This document shows positions 1-6,990 of a stretch of 12,037 nt of DNA, one piece after another. The number at the start of each line of letters is the position of its first letter. Positions within the stretch are counted from its first letter, which is position 1. Source of the DNA: Enterovibrio sp051650965. Lineage in GTDB: Bacteria > Pseudomonadota > Gammaproteobacteria > Enterobacterales > Vibrionaceae. Where the stretch lies: the NCBI GenBank assembly GCA_051650965.1, contig JBOFRL010000043.1:1-12037 (forward strand). Reading direction: 5' to 3'. The notes beneath the pieces are model-generated. The model made no database searches and was not told the DNA's origin. It saw nothing but the letters and a program-made list of their open reading frames with translations. Made by a program: the position numbers and the translations under genes.

Positions 1-35
1 GTCGCCCATTGCTCTGCATCTGTTAAAAACACCAT
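1..35 (-). CDS. Start of a leftward gene, possibly an IS4/IS50-group transposase (partial)
   Basis: Only the first eleven codons are in the window: ATG at 35 followed by residues reading MVFLTDAEQWA. A good ribosome binding site (GAGG, five bases before the ATG) supports a real start. The pattern of a short N-terminus followed by an xxxQWA motif resembles the beginning of IS4/IS50-type transposases, in which this helix is followed by a Leu-Gly-Asp segment, but that part lies outside the window. The possible terminal repeat at about 50-70 fits this reading. This is an inference from very little sequence; any other small gene start is possible. Confidence 0.35.
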   Translation of the reverse strand, partial: MVFLTDAEQWA

Positions 36-70
36 ACTACCCTCAACACTTTGTTTTTAGTTGAGAGCAG
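1..70 (-). mobile_element. Possible end of an IS50-like insertion sequence
   Basis: Read on the minus strand from base 70, the sequence starts CTGCTCTCAACTAAAAAC. The IS50 ends, known from the family, begin CTGACTCTTATAC and CTGTCTCTTGATC, so the CTG(N)CTCT beginning is similar but not identical. The putative transposase start codon lies 35 bases inside this point. The other end and any target duplication are outside the window, so the boundary is a guess. Confidence 0.3.
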
Positions 71-88
71 GAAAATCGATAAAAATTC

Positions 89-120
89 AAAAAAATCCCC
101 CGATTTTCATCGAGGGATTT
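89..120 (-). terminator. Intrinsic terminator of the epd-pgk-fbaA operon
   Basis: On the minus strand, AAATCCCTCGAT (120-109) pairs with ATCGGGGGATTT (104-93) around a four-base loop. All twelve pairs form in RNA if one G-U pair is counted. A run of seven T (95-89) follows at once, with a further T tract a few bases on. On the plus strand the same G-U position becomes an A-C mismatch, so the structure favours leftward transcripts. It lies about 48 bases past the fbaA stop codon. Confidence 0.9.
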
Positions 121-167
121 GTGTAGGAAAGACAGCCAAATCTGGCGGGCTCTAGCCGTACGAAATC

Positions 168-1244
168 TTATAACACGTTGATTGCGTTTAGATCGTTAAA
201 GGCTTTTTCCAAACGAGCCGCCATTGAAGTTTGGCTAGCACGCAACCAAACACGTGGATCGTAGTATTTTTTGTTTGGCGCATCAGCACCTTTCGGGTTG
301 CCGATTTGGCCTTGCAGGTAGTCGTGGTTTTGCGCTTCGTATTGACGCACGCCATCCCAGCTCGCCCACTGTGTATCAGTGTCGATGTTCATTTTGATAA
401 CGCCGTAAGAGATAGAATCACGGATCTCTTGTAGCGTTGAACCGCTGCCGCCGTGGAATACGAAGTTCAAAGCATTTTGGCCAAGACCGAATTTCTTCGC
501 GCAATATGCTTGTGAATCACGCAAAATTGTTGGAGTCAGTACCACGTTGCCTGGCTTGTACACGCCGTGTACGTTACCAAATGAAGCTGCGATAGTGAAG
601 TTCGGGCTGATCTTGATCAAACGCTCGTAAGCGTATGCAACGTCTTCTGGTGAAGTGTAAAGCTCAGATTGATCCATGTGGCTGTTGTCAACGCCATCTT
701 CTTCACCGCCGGTGCAGCCCAATTCAAGCTCCAACGTCATGCCCATTTTAGCCATGCGCGCGAGGTATTTTTCACAGATAGCGATGTTCTCTTCTAAAGA
801 TTCTTCAGAAAGATCAATCATGTGTGAAGAGAAAAGTGGCTTGCCAGTTTTCTTGAAGTGCTCTTCGCCTGCATCTAGCAGTCCGTCGATCCAAGGAAGT
901 AGATTTTTTGCAGCATGGTCAGTGTGCAGGATCACAGGAATGCCGTAGCTTTCAGCGATGCCGTGTACGTACTGCGCGCCCAGCACAGCGCCTTTAATTT
1001 GCGCTTGTTGGCCTTCTAGTTTCAAGCCTTTGCCAGCAAAAAACGCCGCGCCGCCGTTAGAAAACTGAACAATCACAGGCGCTTTTACTTTCGCAGCCGC
1101 TTCTAGCACAGCGTTGATAGAGTCAGTGTTTACCACGTTCACAGCAGGAAGCGCAAAGTGGTTTGCTTTTGCAATTTCAAACACTTTTTGTAGATCGCTA
1201 CCACAGATAACGCCAGGCTTTACATGATCCAAAATTTTAGACAT
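168..1244 (-). CDS. fbaA: Fructose-bisphosphate aldolase, class II
   Basis: This 358-residue cytosolic zinc enzyme reversibly cleaves fructose 1,6-bisphosphate to glyceraldehyde 3-phosphate and dihydroxyacetone phosphate in glycolysis and gluconeogenesis. The sequence follows E. coli FbaA nearly throughout. Visible landmarks are HTDH (about residues 107-110, with a catalytic Asp and a zinc His), the LELGCTGGEEDGVDNSH block, the NVHGVYK zinc-ligand segment, FHGGSGS and NIDTDTQW. An ATG at 1271 would add nine residues, but AGGA sits eight bases before the ATG at 1244, and MSKI at that start matches the family N-terminus. It is the last gene of epd-pgk-fbaA, 105 bases after pgk, and is followed by a strong terminator. 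Nothing looks broken. Confidence 0.97.
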   Translation of the reverse strand: MSKILDHVKPGVICGSDLQKVFEIAKANHFALPAVNVVNTDSINAVLEAAAKVKAPVIVQFSNGGAAFFAGKGLKLEGQQAQIKGAVLGAQYVHGIAESYGIPVILHTDHAAKNLLPWIDGLLDAGEEHFKKTGKPLFSSHMIDLSEESLEENIAICEKYLARMAKMGMTLELELGCTGGEEDGVDNSHMDQSELYTSPEDVAYAYERLIKISPNFTIAASFGNVHGVYKPGNVVLTPTILRDSQAYCAKKFGLGQNALNFVFHGGSGSTLQEIRDSISYGVIKMNIDTDTQWASWDGVRQYEAQNHDYLQGQIGNPKGADAPNKKYYDPRVWLRASQTSMAARLEKAFNDLNAINVL

Positions 1245-1277
1245 AACAATGATCCTATGATGTTCACTCATTTGTTA

Positions 1278-1300
1278 CGCCAAGCAAAATCTGCTTGGCG
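1278..1300 (-). other. Stable hairpin in the pgk-fbaA spacer
   Basis: CGCCAAGCA (1278-1286) and TGCTTGGCG (1292-1300) are perfect nine-base inverted repeats around a five-base loop. There is no T run after it on either strand, so it is not a typical terminator. A second hairpin, AGCGCA (1317-1322) with TGCGCT (1336-1341), stands next to it. In an operon spacer such pairs commonly protect or process mRNA; that role is inferred. Confidence 0.55.
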
Positions 1301-1349
1301 GACGATTCTTCGTGATAGCGCAGCAAAATTTTTTGTGCGCTACAAGCCT

Positions 1350-2510
1350 TTACGCACCGCGGCGCTCAAGCATTTCTACTGCAGGCAATTTTTTCCCTTC
1401 AACGAACTCAAGGAAAGCGCCGCCGCCAGTTGAGATGTAAGAAACATCTGCTTTGATGCCAAATTTGTCGATAGCAGCAAGCGTGTCGCCGCCACCCGCA
1501 ACAGAGAACGCTGCAGAGTTTGCAATCGCTTCTGCAATGCCACGAGTGCCTGCTTCAAAGTTTTTAAACTCAAACACGCCAACAGGGCCGTTCCACAAAA
1601 TGGTTTTGGCATTCTTTAAAATTTCAGCCAGTTGCTGAGTTGACTCAGGACCTAGGTCGAAAATCATGTCGTCATCTTGTACTTCAGATACGTGCTTGAT
1701 TTCAGCCGCTGCATTTTCGTCAAACGCTTTAGCACACGCAACATCAACCGCAACAGGGATGGCGCACTCTTTCATCAATTTTTTAGCGGTATCAAGCAGG
1801 TCTGCTTCATACAGTGACTTACCTACATTGTGGCCAGCCGCTGCGATAAAGGTGTTCGCAATACCGCCGCCAACAACCAACTGATCAGCGATTTTTGACA
1901 AAGACTCAAGTACAGTCAGCTTAGTTGATACTTTTGAACCACCAACAATCGCCACCATTGGACGAGCTGGCTTGTCCATTGCTTTGCCCAGCGCTTCAAG
2001 CTCATCAGCCAGCAAAGGACCCGCACAAGCGATTGGTGCAAACATGCCCACGCCGTAAGTTGAAGCTTCAGCGCGGTGCGCAGTACCAAATGCGTCCATA
2101 ACGAAAACGTCGCATAGCGCCGCGTATTTTTTCGCTAGCTCATCAGCGTTTTTCTTCTCGCCTTTGTTGAAACGTACGTTTTCTAGCACAACCAACTCAC
2201 CCGCGTTTAGCGTCAAGCCTTCGAGGTAGTCTTTCGCCAGCGTCACTTTGCAATCGAGCGCGTTGTTCAAATAGTCAACGATAGGCTGTAGCGAAAACTC
2301 TTGCTCATACTGACCTTCCGTTGGACGTCCAAGGTGAGAGGTCACCATTACTTTTGCGCCAGCTTTTAAGCACATTTGAATGGTCGGCAAAGATGCTAAA
2401 ATACGCGCATCAGAAGTCACTTTTCCATCTTTTACTGGCACATTAAGATCTGCTCGGATAAACACGCGTTTGCCCGCTAAATCAAGATCCGTCATTTTAA
2501 TTACAGACAT
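1350..2510 (-). CDS. pgk: Phosphoglycerate kinase
   Basis: This 386-residue cytosolic kinase interconverts 1,3-bisphosphoglycerate plus ADP with 3-phosphoglycerate plus ATP, the first ATP-yielding step of glycolysis. Its length is that of bacterial Pgk, and the N-terminus (MSVIKMTDLDLAGKRVFIRADLN) is the E. coli one nearly residue for residue. Substrate-binding segments are RADLN (19-23), SHLGRP (58-63) and NVRFN (111-115). On the nucleotide side there are GGSKVSTK (190-197), WNGPVGVFE (306-314) and AGGGDT (338-343), with GGGAFLE near the C-terminus. The start at 2510 has GAGGA five bases upstream. It lies 86 bases after epd and 105 bases before fbaA on the same strand, the usual gammaproteobacterial arrangement. 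Confidence 0.98.
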   Translation of the reverse strand: MSVIKMTDLDLAGKRVFIRADLNVPVKDGKVTSDARILASLPTIQMCLKAGAKVMVTSHLGRPTEGQYEQEFSLQPIVDYLNNALDCKVTLAKDYLEGLTLNAGELVVLENVRFNKGEKKNADELAKKYAALCDVFVMDAFGTAHRAEASTYGVGMFAPIACAGPLLADELEALGKAMDKPARPMVAIVGGSKVSTKLTVLESLSKIADQLVVGGGIANTFIAAAGHNVGKSLYEADLLDTAKKLMKECAIPVAVDVACAKAFDENAAAEIKHVSEVQDDDMIFDLGPESTQQLAEILKNAKTILWNGPVGVFEFKNFEAGTRGIAEAIANSAAFSVAGGGDTLAAIDKFGIKADVSYISTGGGAFLEFVEGKKLPAVEMLERRGA

Positions 2511-2596
2511 GGAAATCCTCTTTGTTGTAGTCTCTTATTTTGGTAAGCGCTTGTCATAACAGTGTTATTTCAGCAACTTAGTACGTTAGAAAAAGA

Positions 2597-3607
2597 TCAT
2601 GCGCTTGCAAGCGCTTTTGCCGTATCGAGCATGCGATTAGCAAAGCCCCATTCGTTATCACACCAAACCAAAAGTTTCACTAAATGACCATCGCTGACAC
2701 GCGTTTGCGTGCCATCAACGATAGCGCTGTGCGGATCGTGATTAAAATCGATGGAGACTAATGGCTGCTCGTTATAGGCCATAATGCCGCGTAAAGTTGT
2801 CGCCGCAGCATCTTTAAGTGCCTTATTTATATCATAAATTGTTGCAGATTTATGCACACAAACGCACAAGTCCATCGCCGTTACATTAATTGTGGGGACT
2901 CGCACGGAAATGGCTTCAAATTTATTTGCAAAAAAGGGAAAAATCCGCGTAATTCCTAAATGTAGCTGCGTATTGACCGGAACGATAGCATTGCTCGCCG
3001 CCCGAGCGTGATAGAGATCGCGACAATAAGAATCGGTCACCTGCTGATCATTCATCGCGCTGTGGATAGTCGTGATCGAGCCTGACTGGATAGAAAAGGC
3101 GTCGTGCAGCACTTTTAGCACCGGCACAATGCAGTTGGTGGTGCAAGAGCCGTTGGAGACTAGCTTGTCACTCGCCGTCAGTGTGTGGTGGTTAATACCG
3201 TAAATGATTGTTTTGTCTAGATCAGCTGCGGCTGGGTGCGAAAACAGCACCTTTTTTGCGCCAGCATTAAGATGCAACTCACCGTGCTCACGGCTACCGT
3301 AAACCCCTGTGCAATCAAGCACAACGTCCACGTCGTGCGCGCGCCAATCAAGCTCGCTAAGCGCACGCTTATTGGTCAGTGCAATCTGATCGCTACCGAC
3401 AAGCAACGCGTTATCACGGCTGCTGATCGGCAAATGAAATTTGCCATGCGTGGAATCATATTGCAGCAGATGCGCGATGGCATGAGGATCTGCTGGTTCA
3501 TTAATAGCAACAATTTGTAATTGTTCACGCTGATTGCTTTCGTATAGAGCACGCAGCCCGCAGCGGCCAATTCGGCCAAAGCCATTAATTGCAATGCGTA
3601 GTGTCAT
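2597..3607 (-). CDS. epd: D-erythrose-4-phosphate dehydrogenase
   Basis: Epd oxidises erythrose 4-phosphate to 4-phosphoerythronate with NAD+, the first step of the branch of pyridoxal phosphate synthesis used by gammaproteobacteria. The 336-residue protein has a GAPDH fold: the NAD-binding start INGFGRIGR (7-15), the catalytic SCTTNC (154-159, nucleophile Cys155), the partner His182 in TTIHSAM, and the C-terminal WCDNEWGFANRM. Epd rather than GapA is favoured by AINEPAD after the nucleotide-binding fold, CTGVYGSREHGE, LFSHPA, and the position directly before pgk and fbaA. Gly153 replaces the Ala I recall before SCTTNC in E. coli Epd, a mild change. The ATG at 3607 has only a weak AGTAAG upstream. 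Confidence 0.94.
   Translation of the reverse strand: MTLRIAINGFGRIGRCGLRALYESNQREQLQIVAINEPADPHAIAHLLQYDSTHGKFHLPISSRDNALLVGSDQIALTNKRALSELDWRAHDVDVVLDCTGVYGSREHGELHLNAGAKKVLFSHPAAADLDKTIIYGINHHTLTASDKLVSNGSCTTNCIVPVLKVLHDAFSIQSGSITTIHSAMNDQQVTDSYCRDLYHARAASNAIVPVNTQLHLGITRIFPFFANKFEAISVRVPTINVTAMDLCVCVHKSATIYDINKALKDAAATTLRGIMAYNEQPLVSIDFNHDPHSAIVDGTQTRVSDGHLVKLLVWCDNEWGFANRMLDTAKALASA
2601..2614 (-). other. Palindrome over the last codons of epd
   Basis: GCGCTTGCAAGCGC is a perfect 14-base palindrome (stem of five, loop TGCA) ending just before the epd stop codon. On the minus strand a run of five T (2594-2590) follows after about six bases. It could weaken read-through into pgk, but the spacing to the T run is poor for a terminator. 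Confidence 0.3.
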
Positions 3608-3629
3608 GGCTTACTAAAGTAACTAAAAA

Positions 3630-3740
3630 TACGCGGTCAATTGTAGCCTAAAGCGAGATAAGATGCGATAAGTAGATGAATTTACTCTTCATAAATCATT
3701 CATTAGCAAATCTTTGCGCTTTAAAGCCATTGACCGCGTA
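3630..3740. repeat. 111-base imperfect palindrome with TA ends (MITE-like)
   Basis: TACGCGGTCAAT (3630-3641) returns as its exact reverse complement ATTGACCGCGTA (3729-3740). The symmetry continues inward with gaps: TAAAGCG, AGAT and GC recur in the same order in both arms, so nearly the whole 111 bases could fold into one long hairpin. Both ends carry TA, which would fit a TA target duplication of the Tc1/IS630 type. It sits between chbG and epd. No second copy is present in the window, so its repeat nature is unproven; a large regulatory hairpin is the alternative. Confidence 0.5.
3640..3645 (-). promoter_or_regulatory. Possible -10 element for epd
   Basis: TACAAT on the minus strand (3645-3640) lies about 33 bases before the epd start and would give a leader of about 25 bases. 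No good -35 hexamer stands 16-18 bases upstream, so an activator or another promoter may be needed. It overlaps the inner edge of the right-hand arm of the palindrome. Confidence 0.3.
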
Positions 3741-3764
3741 AAGCAGCGCGTAGTCGCGGCGCTT
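3741..3764 (-). terminator. Weak hairpin after chbG, possible terminator
   Basis: On the minus strand AAGCGCCGCG (3764-3755) pairs with CGCGCTGCTT (3750-3741) around ACTA, with two mismatches in the middle. Only two or three T residues follow. It lies about 20 bases after the chbG stop, where an end of the chb transcript would be expected, but on its own it is not convincing. Confidence 0.3.
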
Positions 3765-3785
3765 AAATGTAGGCGGGATTTGTAG

Positions 3786-4625
3786 CTAAATCGTTATAAA
3801 ACAATCCTTTGGCGAAAAGTAAGCCGCCAAATTTTCTTCGTCCGGCAAATTTTTAGCCGCCGTAGGTTGCAGCGCCGCGTAGCTCACCAGTGTAAAGCCG
3901 CGCTCAGCAATCAATGCCGGCAAAGCGGGATCGGTCAAAATCGCAAGCTCTGTCAGGCGCTGCTGACAATAGCCACTTTTTTGCAGCTCCTCATCGATAA
4001 ATGACGGATGCACCATGATCTCAAGCGATTTGACACCAGCAAGCGCCGCCTCATCGAGCAGCTGCAGCAGATTTTGCGCAGTTAAATCATTGCCATAGAA
4101 GCGGTCATCAAATTTAGTGCAGCGGCGCACGCTCGCCGCCGTCAGCCCATGCTGCTTTAACGCATTGTCATCGATGCGCAGCGGCAAATTGTGCCTCGCG
4201 GCAAAGCGCTCTACCACCGGAAAAATTGCGGGCAGCAAATGCACGTGATGGTGACTGTCAATGTGCGTCGGTTTTTTGCCAAAAAGCGTTTTAAAACGTT
4301 GATATTGAAGCTCAAGCTCGGCCTCAATTTCGCTTAAGTTCAGTTTGCCTTGCTCGCTAAGTTGCCAGATCCATTTGCCAAGCTCGCCTTTTTCGTTGAC
4401 CAAGCAGCGCAGCTCGCTGAGTGGTTTTCCCAAACTTAAGACAAAATGCAGCCCGATCGGCAGCGCAGGATACTCTTTAGCCAGACAAGCCGCGTGCTCA
4501 CTGCCCACCTGATTGACCATCGCGGTTGTCGAGCTCACCACGCCGCGCTTAAACGCCTCAATGATCCCGTAATTTTGCGCACGGCACAGGCCAAAATCAT
4601 CCGCATTGATAATAAGTTTACGCAT
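3786..4625 (-). CDS. chbG: Chitooligosaccharide deacetylase ChbG (YdjC family)
   Basis: ChbG removes one acetyl group from chitobiose 6-phosphate in the cytosol. In E. coli this makes both the substrate of ChbF and the inducer recognised by ChbR. The 279-residue protein shows the YdjC-family metal site: NADDFG (8-12, Asp9/Asp10), His60 in GLHFVL, the DSHHHVH run (123-129) and His206 in MVHPSF. LGKWIWQL and FGKKPTHIDSHHH follow the E. coli protein closely. The start is the ATG at 4625, five bases after AAGGAG; a TTG at 4628 just before it is not needed. The protein runs about 27 residues past ERGFTLVSYAAL, where E. coli ChbG ends by recall, and the extension has no motif I know. It is the last gene of the operon, 50 bases after chbF. 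Confidence 0.94.
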   Translation of the reverse strand: MRKLIINADDFGLCRAQNYGIIEAFKRGVVSSTTAMVNQVGSEHAACLAKEYPALPIGLHFVLSLGKPLSELRCLVNEKGELGKWIWQLSEQGKLNLSEIEAELELQYQRFKTLFGKKPTHIDSHHHVHLLPAIFPVVERFAARHNLPLRIDDNALKQHGLTAASVRRCTKFDDRFYGNDLTAQNLLQLLDEAALAGVKSLEIMVHPSFIDEELQKSGYCQQRLTELAILTDPALPALIAERGFTLVSYAALQPTAAKNLPDEENLAAYFSPKDCFITI

Positions 4626-4641
4626 CAAAACTCCTTAAATA

Positions 4642-4661
4642 GCGCAGCCTAAGCGCTGCGC
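4642..4661 (-). other. Hairpin in the chbF-chbG spacer
   Basis: GCGCAGC (4642-4648) and GCTGCGC (4655-4661) form a seven-base GC-rich stem with a six-base loop. No T run follows on the minus strand, and the AAGGAG of chbG comes about ten bases later. It may stabilise the chbF message or lower chbG translation; this is inferred. Confidence 0.45.
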
Positions 4662-4675
4662 CAGAACCGTGAAGG

Positions 4676-6028
4676 CTAAGCCTGTGTGATTTCGTCAATC
4701 GCTTTAGCAAATTGCGGCAGGTGCTTTTTGTGTGCCAGCAGCAACTTTTGCGCAATCGTCTTAGCATCGAGATCAGAGTGGATCAGCGGGTTTAAATTCA
4801 TTGCCAGCAGCAGATCCGTCATTTTGCCGCTGATAGCCGCTTCGCCAGCCGCCTGCTCAAAACTTTTGATCATGTGAATAAGGCCGGTCACTTTGGGGTT
4901 AAATTGAGTCAAACGCGGGTGGGGCTTTGCGCCATCAGCGCCGATAGTGCACGTCATCTCCACCGTCCAATCTGCAGGAATATTCGTGACATGGCCATGG
5001 TGCGGCGTGATCACGTAGTGCTCACTCTGCTTATTGTTATAAATGGCGCTCACCACCTCGCAAGCGGCGTCCGAATAATAAGCGCCGCCACGCAGCTCAA
5101 GCTCTTTTGGCTTCTCGCATAGCGCAGGATCTTTATATAATTCAAACAGTTTCTTCTCAACGCCCTGCACAACCTGCGCGCGCGCGCCGCCTTTGTAAAA
5201 TTCGCCAAGCTCAATGCCCAGCATCTCTTTTTCTTTAAAGTAGTAACGCAGATACGAGCACGGCAGCAGGCCAAGGCCGCGAATAAAGTCGGCGTCAAAC
5301 GGCAGGTCAAAAATGTTTTTCACCGAGCTTGCGCTCACTAGCGAGCCGTCGGCCACCCCTTCGAGCAGTTCGTTAAAGCGCGATTTGCCGTTCACCAGCA
5401 CATCGCCGATGAAAACCAGATGGTTAAGGCCAAACAGATCCATCGACAAGGTGTCCGTCGGCTGCACTTTTAGCGCATCACGCACAAACATCTGCATGCC
5501 CACCGGAATGTTACACACGCCAATAAAGCGTTTAAAATCAGTGTGACGGTGCACCGCTTCCGTCACCATGCCGGCGGGATTGGTAAAGTTGATAACCCAC
5601 GCGTCCGGACACAACTTTTTCACATCTTCAATAATGTCAAAAATAACAGGAATGGTGCGCAGCCCTTTAAAGAGGCCGCCCGCACCGTTGGTCTCTTGTC
5701 CAAGCAGTCCGTGGCTTAAGGGGATTTTTTCATCCAGCGCGCGCGCCGCAAGCTGGCCAACGCGCAGCTGCGTGGTGACAAAATGGGCGCCCGGCAGCGC
5801 TTGGGTGCGATCGAGCGTTTTATACAGACGCATCGGCACCTTGGCTTTTTCAATCATTCTTTTGCATAAGTCAAAGATGATATTGAGTTTTTCCTCACCT
5901 TCTGCAACATCAACCAGCCACAATTCACTAATCGGTAATTCGTGATAACGCTTGATAAATCCATCCACAAGCTCAGGCGTGTAACTGCTTCCGCCGCCAA
6001 TGGTAACCACTTTAATTTGTTGTGACAT
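4676..6028 (-). CDS. chbF: 6-phospho-beta-glucosidase ChbF, GH4
   Basis: This cytosolic GH4 enzyme cleaves phosphorylated beta-linked disaccharides by an NAD+- and divalent-metal-dependent redox mechanism. In E. coli it acts on monodeacetylated chitobiose 6-phosphate and also on cellobiose 6-phosphate. The 450-residue length is exactly that of E. coli ChbF as I recall it. The NAD-binding loop is TIGGGSSYTPEL (9-20), followed by GQETNGAGG, NFTNPAG (147-153), and the metal ligands Cys172 in VCNIP and His203 in GLNH. It begins 36 bases after chbR, with GAGGA four bases before the ATG. Reading frame and all key residues are intact. Its presence with ChbG and ChbR makes chitobiose the likely physiological substrate. 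Confidence 0.96.
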   Translation of the reverse strand: MSQQIKVVTIGGGSSYTPELVDGFIKRYHELPISELWLVDVAEGEEKLNIIFDLCKRMIEKAKVPMRLYKTLDRTQALPGAHFVTTQLRVGQLAARALDEKIPLSHGLLGQETNGAGGLFKGLRTIPVIFDIIEDVKKLCPDAWVINFTNPAGMVTEAVHRHTDFKRFIGVCNIPVGMQMFVRDALKVQPTDTLSMDLFGLNHLVFIGDVLVNGKSRFNELLEGVADGSLVSASSVKNIFDLPFDADFIRGLGLLPCSYLRYYFKEKEMLGIELGEFYKGGARAQVVQGVEKKLFELYKDPALCEKPKELELRGGAYYSDAACEVVSAIYNNKQSEHYVITPHHGHVTNIPADWTVEMTCTIGADGAKPHPRLTQFNPKVTGLIHMIKSFEQAAGEAAISGKMTDLLLAMNLNPLIHSDLDAKTIAQKLLLAHKKHLPQFAKAIDEITQA

Positions 6029-6064
6029 ACAATCCTCGCAAAATCGACAATTGAAAAATATCGG

Positions 6065-6892
6065 CTAAACACTCACCGATAGTTTAGAAAACATGGTTTT
6101 TCGGTAACTTCCTGGAGTAAAAGAGGTCAACTTTTTAAAATTTTTGATAAAAATACTGACGTCGCTATAACCTGAGTCAAAAGCGATATCGGCAATCGAC
6201 TCTTGGGTCACTTCTAGCTGTAACTTGGCGTAATTAATACGAATTTCGTTGATAAGCTGCATTGGCGTTTTGTTGTAATAGCGGCGCATCACGCGCGTGA
6301 GGTATTCTTGGCTTTTGCCAGACAGCGCCACCATCGCCGCTAGCGCATTTTTCGCAAAATATTGGCGCCGGTGCATGGCCTCAACCACGTCATGCAGCCA
6401 CTGCGGGACTTCCTCGCTGACCACGGGCTCTTTGTAGTGGCGAATTCGGTCCATCGCGGCGAAGGTTAAAACGTCCAAAAATTCGGTCATATTCTCTTCG
6501 CGAAACAGCGGCGAGATAAGCAGTGATTCGATGTAGTTTAAAAATTCGTTATTTAATGAATAAGCTTGCGATGCAATAAAATTCTCAGGGATCAACGCCT
6601 TAAAATAGCGCTCAAAATACTCTTTTTTGATCCCGACATTCAAAATGCGTGTCGTGCCAAAGTCATAGCTACTTTTGTGCTGCGAGCCTATCGGGATAAA
6701 GGTGAAATCACCGCGCTCAAGCAGGACACGTTTCCCGTTAACATATTGATAATAACGGCCAGTTAGCACAACGGTGTATTCATAATAGTCGTGCTGATGC
6801 AGACCTGAATCGCTCAGCTGTTTGTTATAAATGAACATTGAAAACGGTTTGTTGGCAAACGTTTTTGCTTCTCGATATATGTATATGCCCAT
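6065..6892 (-). CDS. chbR: AraC-family regulator of the chb operon
   Basis: ChbR is the sugar-responsive regulator of the chitobiose operon; in E. coli it represses without inducer and activates together with CRP when the deacetylated phospho-sugar is present. The protein has an N-terminal cupin domain (GLHQHDYYEYTVVLTGRYYQ, about 30-49, then LLERGDFTFIPIGS) and two C-terminal helix-turn-helix motifs (about 183-212 and 233-264, ending SFTPGSYRK). These blocks match E. coli ChbR closely. I prefer the ATG at 6892 (275 residues), with TGGA nine bases upstream. A TTG at 6952 would give 295 residues but has no ribosome binding site and lies within a strong hairpin. It sits inside the operon between the GH1 gene and chbF, as in E. 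coli. Confidence 0.93.
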   Translation of the reverse strand: MGIYIYREAKTFANKPFSMFIYNKQLSDSGLHQHDYYEYTVVLTGRYYQYVNGKRVLLERGDFTFIPIGSQHKSSYDFGTTRILNVGIKKEYFERYFKALIPENFIASQAYSLNNEFLNYIESLLISPLFREENMTEFLDVLTFAAMDRIRHYKEPVVSEEVPQWLHDVVEAMHRRQYFAKNALAAMVALSGKSQEYLTRVMRRYYNKTPMQLINEIRINYAKLQLEVTQESIADIAFDSGYSDVSIFIKNFKKLTSFTPGSYRKTMFSKLSVSV

Positions 6893-6922
6893 CGCGTTTT
6901 GTCCAAAATACCATATGTTACG

Positions 6923-6958
6923 TGTTGCTTGCCTAAGCGGCGCTAAGGACAAGCAACA
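6923..6958 (-). repeat. 36-base inverted repeat before chbR
   Basis: TGTTGCTTG (6923-6931) pairs perfectly with CAAGCAACA (6950-6958). The stem continues through CCT/AGG and AGC/GCT with one mismatch and one bulge to a three-base loop. It stands about 30 bases before the preferred chbR start. No T run follows on the minus strand; on the plus strand a run of six T begins seven bases after it, but no plus-strand gene ends here. It could be an mRNA processing element or a protein-binding site. Confidence 0.6.
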
Positions 6959-6990
6959 TTGACATTTTTTCTTAAACTTTAAGACCTGTG

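Noticed and set aside
1..60. A plus-strand reading frame ending at the TAG at 58-60
   Set aside because: Its nineteen residues show no recognisable family, and the minus-strand start at 35 has a ribosome binding site.
1245..1271. Nine-residue longer FbaA from the ATG at 1271
   Set aside because: The known family N-terminus is MSKI at 1244, and its AGGA ribosome binding site lies within the longer reading.
3612..3640. TTGACC (3640-3635) with TTAGTA (3617-3612) as an epd promoter
   Set aside because: The spacing is good, but transcription would start at the ATG itself, giving a leaderless message; TACAAT upstream is more reasonable.
6893..6952. Longer chbR starting at TTG 6952
   Set aside because: There is no ribosome binding site before the TTG and it falls inside a strong hairpin; the ATG at 6892 has TGGA upstream. 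The E. coli length (280) does not decide between 275 and 295.
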